Positions 45,165 through 52,090 of a stretch of DNA of 64,000 nucleotides are shown piece after piece (position 1 is the stretch's first letter; each line of letters begins with the position of its first letter). This stretch comes from Hoeflea_A sp965228435 (lineage in GTDB: Bacteria > Pseudomonadota > Alphaproteobacteria > Rhizobiales > Rhizobiaceae), in the NCBI GenBank assembly GCA_965228435.1, contig OZ245818.1, forward strand, positions 4,154,001-4,218,000, in the 5' to 3' direction. The notes beneath the pieces were generated by a model. It searched no databases and was not told the origin of the DNA. It saw only the letters and a program-made list of their open reading frames with translations. The position numbers and the translations under genes are program-made.

Positions 45165-46345
45165 CGGGTTTGCCCTTCCAGGCCGCGGGCTGCGGCAATC
45201 TCCTGGGCGTTCAGCCCCAGGTCTCCCAGGATTCGGACCGTATGCTCTCCGGCCGATGCCAGTTTCGAGACAGGTGCCGGTGTGACACCATCGACTTCGA
45301 ATGGCAGGCCCGGGGCCCGAAATGATCCGCCGTCGGGCAAGGCGGTCTCGATCAGCCCGCCCGGCCGGTTGACGTGCGGATCGTCATACATGTCAGCCGG
45401 TTTGGCGATCGGCGAGAACGGGATGCCGTTGGCTTCCAATGCGGCAACCAGCGATGCGCTGTCCCGTTGGGCGATCGCCCTTGCGAAGCGTGGCAGGGTC
45501 CAGGCGCGGGCCTCGATCTGGTCCATGCGCGTCTGCAGGCGCGGATCGGCGAGCAATTCCTCAAGACCGAGTTCGCGGCACAGCACTTCCCACTGGCCCT
45601 GCGAAACCGCGCCGACAAAGAGCTTTGTTCCGTCGGCCGTCTCGAAGATATCGTAGACCGGCCAGGAGAATTCACGCTCCGGCATGGGCGGTGGCTGTTC
45701 GCCCTCCAGGTCGAATTGCACCATGTGCTGTGCAACAAGCAGCAGGCAGTTTTCGAAGAGTCCGATGCGGATCGCGTGGCCGTTGCCGTCCTTCTGGCGA
45801 TCCATCAGTGCCGCCACGATGGAGAAGGCCCCAAAAAGCCCGCCCATGATGTCATTTGCCGAGGAACCGATGCGCAGGGGTCGCCCGGTGGGACCCGTCA
45901 TGTAGGCCAGTCCCGTCATCATCTGCACCACCTCGTCAAGCGCCGAGCGGTGCTTGTACGGCCCCGTCAGAAAGCCCTTGTGGGATGCGGTAATCAACTT
46001 CGGAAAGCGACTGCGAAGTTGCTCGGGCGCGAGCCCCATCTTTTCCAGGGATCCGTCGCGAAAGTTGTCGATGAACACGTCCGCCGATTGCAGGAGCTTT
46101 TCCATGGCGTCGCGTCCGGCGTCGGATGCGAGGTCCAGGGTGATCGACAGTTTGCCCCGATTGAAGGTGGGAAAAAACGCACTTCCCATGCCGGTCAGCT
46201 GGCGGGTCTGATCGCCACGGGGCGGCTCCACCTTGATAACCTCGGCGCCCAGCAGCGCCAGGAACATGCCGCAAGACGGACCCATGATCATATGGCTGGC
46301 TTCGACCACGCGGATGCCGCTTAGGGGTTGGAATTCGGTTTCCAT
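45161..46345 (-). CDS. class III CoA-transferase (CaiB/BaiF family)
   Basis: 394 aa. It matches the formyl-CoA transferase family: IRVVEASHMIMGPSCGMFLALLGAEVIKVEPP, FNRGKLSITLDL, DVFIDNF, and the loop SSANDIMGGLFGAF whose Asp165 is the predicted catalytic nucleophile. It moves CoA onto an organic acid, so the TRAP substrate can be activated without ATP. First gene of the five-gene operon, divergent from a LysR regulator. Confidence 0.93.
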   Translation of the reverse strand: METEFQPLSGIRVVEASHMIMGPSCGMFLALLGAEVIKVEPPRGDQTRQLTGMGSAFFPTFNRGKLSITLDLASDAGRDAMEKLLQSADVFIDNFRDGSLEKMGLAPEQLRSRFPKLITASHKGFLTGPYKHRSALDEVVQMMTGLAYMTGPTGRPLRIGSSANDIMGGLFGAFSIVAALMDRQKDGNGHAIRIGLFENCLLLVAQHMVQFDLEGEQPPPMPEREFSWPVYDIFETADGTKLFVGAVSQGQWEVLCRELGLEELLADPRLQTRMDQIEARAWTLPRFARAIAQRDSASLVAALEANGIPFSPIAKPADMYDDPHVNRPGGLIETALPDGGSFRAPGLPFEVDGVTPAPVSKLASAGEHTVRILGDLGLNAQEIAAARGLEGQTR

Positions 46346-46348
46346 ACG

Positions 46349-46380
46349 ATCATCGTAACCTTGATAAAGACACCGATGAT
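46349..46380. promoter_or_regulatory. inverted repeat in the LysR/CoA-transferase divergent region
   Basis: ATCATCG at 46349-46355 and CGATGAT at 46374-46380 form a 7-bp inverted repeat with 18 bases between, a few bases from the CoA-transferase start. A further ATA/TAT dyad lies near 46410-46425. Either could be the binding site of the divergent LysR protein; the evidence is weak. Confidence 0.35.
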
Positions 46381-46461
46381 GAGGTTAGGACAGCGACCTA
46401 GCATCTGAAAAATATAATTTGTATAAGAGATCCATCGAAAAATCAGAACGCTGGTCTCAGC

Positions 46462-47382
46462 ATGGATTCCCGGCAGCTCCACTACTTCGCAGCGGTATGC
46501 ACCTACCGCAACCTGTCGCACGCGGCCGACCACTGCAATGTCGCTCAATCGGCCGTCAGCCATCACATCGGCAATCTGGAAAAGGAACTCGGAACACCGC
46601 TGTTCATCAGAAAGCCGCGCGGTATGGAACCAACGGCGGCCGGCCTGCGGCTATACGATCACGCCCGTGCCATCCTTGCCGCGCTCGAGGGTGCCGCCGG
46701 CGACATCAGGAACGGCCAGCTCGAGATCGGCGGCGATATCTCCATTGGCATGCCCCATTCGGTGGTCCAGCATATCGGTGCGGGCCTGATGCGCTCGACG
46801 TTGTCGGATTATCCGCGCGTCCGATTGCTGTTGAGCGAAGGTTTGTCCGGCGTGCTCTATGACAACCTGCTGAGCGGCAAGGTCGACTTCATCCTTTCTT
46901 ACAATCCGCCGGCCGACCAGATGACGGTCCGGGAAGTGCTCGTCGAGGAGCCAGTCTACTGTATCGGTGTGGAGCGGATCATCGGCGACACGGATGCGCC
47001 GATCGCCTTCGAAGACATCCTGCAATTGCCGCTGGTGTTGCTGAAGTCCGGAATATTGTCGCGCTCCCAGGCAGATACCCCCCATGTTCTCAACCGGCTG
47101 GAGCAGAAGGCGCGGCTCCAACTGGCATCGGTGGCGGCGATCATATGCGCGCTCGAGGAAGGGATGGGCTGTGCGGTGGCACCGCGTGTGATGTTCAGAA
47201 GGCAGCTGCAAACACATCAATTACGCGCCCGCCAGGTAATCCAGCCCGATCTCAAACGCACTCTCTACGTCGTCTGTCGCTCCCATGAACCGCCCACCAC
47301 GCTGCTTGAAGAAATGATGGCACTTGTGCGCCGTCTGGTGGAAGGAAAGGTTGCCGCCGGGCAATGGGATGTCGTGGCTTAG
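46462..47382 (+). CDS. LysR-family transcriptional regulator
   Basis: 306 aa. The N-terminal helix-turn-helix reads DSRQLHYFAAVCTYRNLSHAADHCNVAQSAVSHHIGNLEKELGTPLFIRKPRGMEPT. The effector domain follows from about residue 90 (LEIGGDISIGMPHSVVQHIG). Divergent from the CoA-transferase/lyase/TRAP operon, with 116 bp between starts, so it is very likely its activator, responding to the imported acid or its CoA thioester. Confidence 0.93.
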   Translation: MDSRQLHYFAAVCTYRNLSHAADHCNVAQSAVSHHIGNLEKELGTPLFIRKPRGMEPTAAGLRLYDHARAILAALEGAAGDIRNGQLEIGGDISIGMPHSVVQHIGAGLMRSTLSDYPRVRLLLSEGLSGVLYDNLLSGKVDFILSYNPPADQMTVREVLVEEPVYCIGVERIIGDTDAPIAFEDILQLPLVLLKSGILSRSQADTPHVLNRLEQKARLQLASVAAIICALEEGMGCAVAPRVMFRRQLQTHQLRARQVIQPDLKRTLYVVCRSHEPPTTLLEEMMALVRRLVEGKVAAGQWDVVA

Positions 47383-47507
47383 CGTCGGCGATTACCGTTA
47401 AGCATGTTTACGGAAATGTGTGTTGGCGACATGCGCAGCATATGTTCTCGATGTATAATCCGCATCTTACTTTAACCTTTTGTTGACCATGCCGTTTGGG
47501 AGTGCGG

Positions 47508-48560
47508 ATGAGACGGGCGGACGGAATGCAATTGAATACGGTTGGCGGACGCGCGGTACTGGCTTTGGCTGCCGGTGCTATCAGTGCCGTTGTGCTGGTC
47601 TACGGCTATATGGAATACGGCTACCGGTTCCTGGAAAAATATCCACCGGACTGGAGTGTCTTCGGCCTCATCAAGGCGCTGGTTCTGGTTCTCGCGTCCG
47701 TGTTGCTCTATCGGGCGTTGACGCCCCAGATAGAGCAACAGCGAGAGACGGAATGGACAGAATTGCCGGCCGGTGCTGTGGCGGTCGGCGTGCTCATTCC
47801 GCTTGCCAGCGCGCTGGCTGTGATCCTGACGCCAGAGGTGATTGGAGACTATGTGCGGGAGCAGAAATTGCTCAGCATCTTCACCGAAGTCGTCTTCATA
47901 GCGGCCCTGTTCGTGCTCGGCCGAACCGCGTGGATCAGTCGTAGCCGCGATCTGGAGCCAGTCCTGGGCATTCGACCGCAATGGATTCTATGGCCGATGA
48001 TCGGCGTGGTGTTCCTGATCCTCATGGAGGAAATGTCCTGGGGTCAGCATTGGCTGGGCTTCGCCACGCCGGAGCGTTTCGAGGGCAATCTCCAGGGTGA
48101 AACGAACCTGCACAATTTCTACACCTATCGCTTCGAAGCGGCCTATTACTCGGCGGCCGTATTGGCCTTTGTCGTGCTGCCATTCGCCTGGCCGCGCCAG
48201 GTGCCGGGTCTCCTGTCGAGGCTGACCGTTCTAGTGCCGCCGCCGGCACTCGCCATCGCGGCGCTGCCGCTGACTGGCCTGTTCTACGAGGCATGGAACT
48301 ATGCGCTCTATCAGATCTGGTTCTACCTCGGCCTGCTGATCGCGCTGCGGCTTTACAGGTCCGAACCGGCGGTGGAGCATCGTCACATGATCCTGATCGC
48401 CATGGCATCCATGGTGTTGTCGCAGGCGGTCTTCCTTCGCTTCGGTTTCGCGATGCCGGATGGTCACGAATTGACGGAAATTCGTGAATTTGCAATCGCG
48501 CTTTGCATTCTGGCCTATGGTCTGATCCTGTCGCGACGCCTGCGTCCCTCCACGGACTGA
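47508..48560 (+). CDS. polytopic membrane protein with EExSWGQ and NLHN motifs
   Basis: 350 aa from ATG 47508, preceded by GGGAG. About eight to ten helices. Not assigned to a named family. The standout segment is helix-loop-helix EEMSWGQHW (Glu174, Glu175, Trp178, Gln180, His181) followed by ETNLHNF (Glu198, Asn200, His202, Asn203). I recall similar EExSWGQ/NLHN pairs in uncharacterised bacterial membrane proteins. The pattern of acidic and His residues in the membrane recalls intramembrane hydrolases. It has its own apparent promoter region (47383-47507); the DUF202 gene follows 53 bp downstream. Confidence 0.75.
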   Translation: MRRADGMQLNTVGGRAVLALAAGAISAVVLVYGYMEYGYRFLEKYPPDWSVFGLIKALVLVLASVLLYRALTPQIEQQRETEWTELPAGAVAVGVLIPLASALAVILTPEVIGDYVREQKLLSIFTEVVFIAALFVLGRTAWISRSRDLEPVLGIRPQWILWPMIGVVFLILMEEMSWGQHWLGFATPERFEGNLQGETNLHNFYTYRFEAAYYSAAVLAFVVLPFAWPRQVPGLLSRLTVLVPPPALAIAALPLTGLFYEAWNYALYQIWFYLGLLIALRLYRSEPAVEHRHMILIAMASMVLSQAVFLRFGFAMPDGHELTEIREFAIALCILAYGLILSRRLRPSTD

Positions 48561-48613
48561 CGAATCCGCCCTGGCGGTGTATTCTGGCGGCCGGTAACGA
48601 AAGGAAAACCGGT

Positions 48614-48907
48614 TTGAACAGAAACGAAGCACGCTCGGTCGAGAACCTGGTTCTGGCGATTACCAGGACCGATCTGGCCAATCGGCGCACCCTGCTGTCC
48701 TACCTTAAAACGGCAATAGGACTGTTCGTCTCCGGTGCGGCCCTGCTGCGGTTGAGCGACGATTCCCGACTGGAACTGATGGGTCTGGTTTTCATGCCGT
48801 TGTCGCTTGTGGTGGTCGTGATCGGTATTGTCGACTACAGGATTCAGCGTCGAAACATCATGGCTGAAAAGGCGATTGCCGAGGCTGACAAGGCCGATCT
48901 GTCCTGA
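48614..48907 (+). CDS. DUF202-family small membrane protein
   Basis: 97 aa from a TTG at 48614 with AAGGA eight bases upstream. The family core is clear: ITRTDLANRRTLLSYLKTAIGLFVSGAALLRL (charged helix running into TM1), then TM2 (LMGLVFMPLSLVVVVIGIVDY) and a basic end. DUF202 proteins are small inner-membrane proteins of uncertain role. An upstream extension of the frame overlaps the previous gene and lacks family residues. Confidence 0.82.
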   Translation: MNRNEARSVENLVLAITRTDLANRRTLLSYLKTAIGLFVSGAALLRLSDDSRLELMGLVFMPLSLVVVVIGIVDYRIQRRNIMAEKAIAEADKADLS

Positions 48908-49019
48908 TGGCTTAGCGGCAACCTGCGGCTGTTTGCGACCGTGATATTCTCGCCGGCGGATCCGGTGATCCCCTGAACAGTGTTTTTCAGTGCTCTGGCT
49001 TGCCAACATGCTCAATCGG

Positions 49020-49060
49020 TTGACAGTTCGATATGTGTCAATTATTTCTGACATATGTCA
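49020..49060. promoter_or_regulatory. ArsR-type promoter/operator, apparently leaderless
   Basis: TTGACA (49020-49025) serves as a -35 box and also forms an inverted repeat with TGTCAA (49036-49041). A weak -10 (TATTTC at about 49043-49048) would put the transcription start at about the ATG. A perfect palindrome TGACATATGTCA (49049-49060) covers that start codon. No Shine-Dalgarno sequence precedes the ATG, consistent with a leaderless mRNA repressed by its own product. Confidence 0.6.
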
Positions 49061-49393
49061 GCAAGTGATGAAATAGCGATCAATGGCGATCGACTATTGT
49101 TGGCGCTGGAGGCGTTGGCCAATCCGCACCGACTTCGCATCCTGGCGCTTCTGCAGGATTGCGGGCGGGCCTATATCAGCCAGATGGCCCGCGATATCGG
49201 TATCAGCCGCCCATTGCTGCACATGCATCTCAAACGGTTGGAAAAGGCCGGTCTGGTGCAAGGGCAGTTGGAGCTGTCGGAAGATGGCAAGGCGCACAAC
49301 TGGATTTCAACGACCGACTTCAACCTCGAACTGACGCCGCGGACGATTGCGCAGGCGGTGACCAGTCTTTCCGAAAAACCCAAAGCGAAATGA
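49055..49393 (+). CDS. ArsR-family winged-helix regulator
   Basis: 112 aa. The winged-helix domain is LLLALEALANPHRLRILALLQDCGRAYISQMARDIGISRPLLHMHLKRLEKAGLVQG, with wing residues in LELSEDGKAHNWI. No obvious metal-binding Cys cluster is present, so it may sense something other than a metal. It starts inside a 12-bp palindrome, which suggests tight autorepression. It heads a four-gene operon of small membrane proteins. Confidence 0.88.
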   Translation: MSASDEIAINGDRLLLALEALANPHRLRILALLQDCGRAYISQMARDIGISRPLLHMHLKRLEKAGLVQGQLELSEDGKAHNWISTTDFNLELTPRTIAQAVTSLSEKPKAK

Positions 49394-49400
49394 GGTTCTC

Positions 49401-49664
49401 ATGACCAGCCAGGGACCGCTGTTCTTTACTGTTACTATCCTGCTGCTGCTGACCGTGTTCGGCATCTTCGCCATGAAGTATTTCTTCGCCGGCCGGTCGG
49501 CGCAAGCGGCTGCGGAGCGGGAGGCCGAACTCAAGGCGCTCGCGAACCGGACGGCCGAGACCGAGAGTGAATTGCTGGTACAGCTGAAAGAGCTCAAGAC
49601 AACCGCCGGCGAGCTCAACAATCGGGTGACGGCGATCGAATCCATGCTGCGCGAGGTCGGCTGA
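49401..49664 (+). CDS. single-pass membrane protein with cytoplasmic coiled coil
   Basis: 87 aa. One N-terminal helix (LFFTVTILLLLTVFGIFAMKYFFAG) is followed by a long Ala/Glu/Leu-rich heptad region (about residues 32-87) that should form a coiled coil. No enzymatic residues. It lies 7 bp after the ArsR gene and overlaps the DUF3817 gene by one base (TGATG), so all are in one transcript. Possibly a scaffold or a phage-shock-like membrane sensor; unknown. Confidence 0.78.
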   Translation: MTSQGPLFFTVTILLLLTVFGIFAMKYFFAGRSAQAAAEREAELKALANRTAETESELLVQLKELKTTAGELNNRVTAIESMLREVG

Positions 49665-49957
49665 TGCAGCGGTTCCGATTGCTTCGGATTGCCGCGTTGG
49701 CGGAAGCAGTAACGCTGCTGGCCCTTGTCGGCGTGGCCGTGCCGTTGAAACATATCGGCGGCTATCCTGCTGCCGTTTCCATTCTTGGCCCGGTCCACGG
49801 GCTCGTTTTCCTAGCTTTTGCCTGGCTGGTGATCCGCGAATGGTCATCGGGTCTGATCGTACGATCCGGCGCGTTTCGCCTGCTTGTCGGTGCCGTCATC
49901 CCGTTCGGCGGCATCTGGAACGAACGCTGGCTTGCGCGCCTGGACAGGCCCGTATGA
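49664..49957 (+). CDS. DUF3817-family membrane protein
   Basis: 97 aa with three helices. Family residues are visible: LLRIAALAEAVTLLALVGVAVPLKHIGG, then SILGPVHGLVFLAFAWLV with the conserved GPVHG, and GAVIPFGGIWNERWL at the end. Function unknown. Its stop overlaps the next gene start (ATGA). Confidence 0.85.
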   Translation: MQRFRLLRIAALAEAVTLLALVGVAVPLKHIGGYPAAVSILGPVHGLVFLAFAWLVIREWSSGLIVRSGAFRLLVGAVIPFGGIWNERWLARLDRPV

Positions 49958-50370
49958 TTTATCCCTGGTTCAAGGCCGCGCACATCTTTGCCATCGTGCT
50001 TTGGATAAGCGGCATGGTGTTCGTCGCGTTGGCACTGGCGCACGCGGCGGCCGTCGCGCAGCGCGACGGTCGCGCGCTCTCAGCCCAGCGTCGTTGGGAT
50101 CGCCTGGTTACCACCCCGTCGATGTTGGTCGTCTGGCTGCTGGGGCTCATCATGGCCCAGTCGGCTGGGTGGTGGACCTCGGGTTGGCTGCAGATCAAAC
50201 TGGCGCTTGTGTTCATCCTGTCAGGCCTTCATGGCGTGCTTGCCGGGCGCCTGCGCCGGCTTGTCGACGCGCCGGAAGGCACGCTGCCGCAGCGCATTTC
50301 GCTATTCGTGCCCGCCATGTTGTGCCTGCTGGCGGCCGTCATTCTGTTGGCAGTGGTAAAGCCATCATAA
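49954..50370 (+). CDS. HemJ/CopD-like small membrane protein
   Basis: 138 aa from ATG 49954, coupled by a 4-base overlap. Four helices. The opening WFKAAHIFAIVLWISGMVFVALAL resembles the HemJ (protoporphyrinogen oxidase) and CopD families, with the conserved His in AAHI. WLQIKLALVFILSGLHGVLAG carries a conserved Lys and His, and the tail ends VVKPS, as in HemJ (VVKPF-like). The protein could be a haem-binding oxidase; true HemJ cannot be distinguished from a paralogue here. Some residues near 45-70 are less conserved. Confidence 0.72.
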   Translation: MIYPWFKAAHIFAIVLWISGMVFVALALAHAAAVAQRDGRALSAQRRWDRLVTTPSMLVVWLLGLIMAQSAGWWTSGWLQIKLALVFILSGLHGVLAGRLRRLVDAPEGTLPQRISLFVPAMLCLLAAVILLAVVKPS

Positions 50371-50425
50371 GGCTGTTGCGCAGCCGTATCATGTCGTCTA
50401 CAGGGCAGCTTCAACGGGACAAGGC

Positions 50426-50968
50426 ATGATGTCTAAACAGGTTGCCCTCTACACGTTCGGTGTATTCTCGGAGCGGTCCGAGCATCCGGTGAATGACGGA
50501 TTTCACGCTCTCAACGATCCCATCCTCGAGGTGGTTGATCGGGCGCCAGGCCTGATCGCTCGGTCGGGCTATGACAGCGATCCCGGGCCGGACAGTTGGG
50601 GGCAGGAGACATACCCGCCCTTCTATCGCGAACGCGGCGACGGTTGGTCTCCGGCCACCCTCTCATTGTGGACCGATCTGGAATCGATCATGGCGTTTTC
50701 CTATTTCGGCCTTCATGCCGAGGCGCTGAAGCGCGGTCGGGAATGGTTCGAAAAACCGCGCTGGCCTCCCTATGCGCTGTGGTGGTGCGAGGACAGCGAG
50801 CGACCGCAATGGCGCGATGCGGTTGAACGCCACGGCCATCTGCACACGCACGGTGCGACACCCTATGCCTTTACTTTCAAGGAAGCATTCGACGCGCAGG
50901 GAACCCGCACCGCCATCGACCGGCAGCGGGTCAAGGCTATCGCCGGGCAAGGTGCCGGTTTGGGCTAA
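50426..50968 (+). CDS. DUF3291-family protein
   Basis: 180 aa soluble protein. It has the DUF3291 layout of a dimeric alpha/beta-barrel: VALYTFGVFSERSEHPVNDGF, LSLWTDLESIMAFSYFGLHAEALKRGREWF, then PPYALWWCEDSERPQWRDAVERHGHLHTHG. Family members resemble antibiotic-biosynthesis monooxygenase folds. Function unknown. The start is one of two adjacent ATG codons with AAGG just upstream. A pair of palindromic repeats lies downstream. Confidence 0.82.
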   Translation: MMSKQVALYTFGVFSERSEHPVNDGFHALNDPILEVVDRAPGLIARSGYDSDPGPDSWGQETYPPFYRERGDGWSPATLSLWTDLESIMAFSYFGLHAEALKRGREWFEKPRWPPYALWWCEDSERPQWRDAVERHGHLHTHGATPYAFTFKEAFDAQGTRTAIDRQRVKAIAGQGAGLG

Positions 50969-50982
50969 GGAACGATCGTACG

Positions 50983-51060
50983 CTAGTGCGGTGAATTTGA
51001 AGTTCCTATGACCATTGCAGCGACCTCCGGTAGGACCTTCAAATCCATAAACCACACTAG
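50983..51060. repeat. palindromic repeat unit 1 (78 bp, CTAG ends)
   Basis: Bounded by CTAGTG at 50983 and CACTAG ending at 51060, with imperfect arms such as GAATTTGAAGTTCCT and its mirrored counterpart. It is the same family as unit 2, which starts 13 bp later. The arms match unit 2 at 18 of the first 22 positions after the TA. TA flanks both ends. Looks like a short non-autonomous transposable palindrome. Confidence 0.7.
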
Positions 51061-51073
51061 AATCATGATCTTG

Positions 51074-51149
51074 CTAGTGTCCTGATTGAATCTGAAGTTC
51101 GTTCGGAGCGTGCTGTACAAGTTGGCGAACTTCAGATTCAGGACACTAG
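51074..51149. repeat. palindromic repeat unit 2 (76 bp, CTAG ends)
   Basis: Bounded by CTAGTGTCC at 51074 and GGACACTAG ending at 51149. The arms (TGAATCTGAAGTTCG and its complement) are nearly perfect apart from four extra bases in the left arm. The transcript would form a long hairpin. Its right end supplies the TAG stop of the convergent DMT transporter gene. It may also act as a two-way terminator between the DUF3291 and DMT genes. Confidence 0.75.
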
Positions 51150-52033
51150 TGTTTGTCCGTCTTTCGGACCTGGGCGAAAAAGATAGCCGCGATGACAATC
51201 GTCGCTCCGGCGACCTGATTGACCGACAGCGCTTCTCCAAGAAGCAGGATGGCAAGTCCGATGGTCAAAACCGGTTCTGTGTTCATAACCATGGCCGTCT
51301 GCGATGCACCAATCATGCGTACGCCGATGAACATGGCGAGGAATGCAGCGGCCGAACAAAGAGCCGCAGCGAGGAGCGGCGACCAGGACAGGGCATCCGC
51401 AGGAGGAAACGCCCAGGCGCCGGCTGCCGACGTGACAACGATGGCCAGCACCAGTCCGGTCGAACCCATGTAGAAGGTCTGCAGCGTTGGCGGCACGGCA
51501 GCGAGCTTTCGTCCTGCCCAGACGAAAGAACCGGCAACTCCAACCGCTGCACTCAGAGAAAAAGCCAGGCCGATCGCATTGATCCGGTCAGGTGCCACGC
51601 CGAGGCAAAGGGCCAGGCCTGCCAGCGCCGCCAAGAGACAGGCGATCTCGAACGCAGCGGGTCGATGCCGGTCGATTGCACACTCGGCAAGCCGCGTGAT
51701 CAGCGGATAGGTGTAAAAGATCAGAATGACCAGGCTGACCGGCATATGAGCAAAAGCCGAGATCAGCGACGTCGAGCCAAAGGTGTAGATGATGCCCGCG
51801 ACGATGGCACTGACACGGTGCTGCGGGGCCAGCGCCAGGCGGATGCGTCGCCATTTCAGCCAGGGGATGCAGACCGCTAGGAAAAGAGCGAACCGGAAGA
51901 ACATCAAGGTCGCCGGATTGCTGCCGAACTCGTAAACGATCGGTGCCAGCACATTGGTCAGGCTGACACCAACGGATGCGGCCGTCACAATCAGCAGGCC
52001 GAGGATGGCGTTGGATCTCGTGTGGTCGGTCAT
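51146..52033 (-). CDS. EamA/DMT-family transporter
   Basis: 295 aa with ten helices arranged as two EamA repeats. The first half shows TASVGVSLTNVLAPIVYEFGSNPATLMFFRFALFLAV, and the second ends GASQTAMVMNTEPVLTIGLAILLLGEALSVNQVAGATIV, the standard EamA end motif. Probably exports a small metabolite such as an amino acid. A GAGGGG site precedes the ATG. Its stop codon lies in palindromic repeat unit 2. The neighbouring methionine/cystathionine-type enzyme suggests a sulfur amino acid link (inference). Confidence 0.9.
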   Translation of the reverse strand: MTDHTRSNAILGLLIVTAASVGVSLTNVLAPIVYEFGSNPATLMFFRFALFLAVCIPWLKWRRIRLALAPQHRVSAIVAGIIYTFGSTSLISAFAHMPVSLVILIFYTYPLITRLAECAIDRHRPAAFEIACLLAALAGLALCLGVAPDRINAIGLAFSLSAAVGVAGSFVWAGRKLAAVPPTLQTFYMGSTGLVLAIVVTSAAGAWAFPPADALSWSPLLAAALCSAAAFLAMFIGVRMIGASQTAMVMNTEPVLTIGLAILLLGEALSVNQVAGATIVIAAIFFAQVRKTDKH

Positions 52034-52090
52034 GCGGTTCCCCTCGGCGGAGGATCACCGTGCCTGCAAAAACCGAACCGGTAAAGACCG

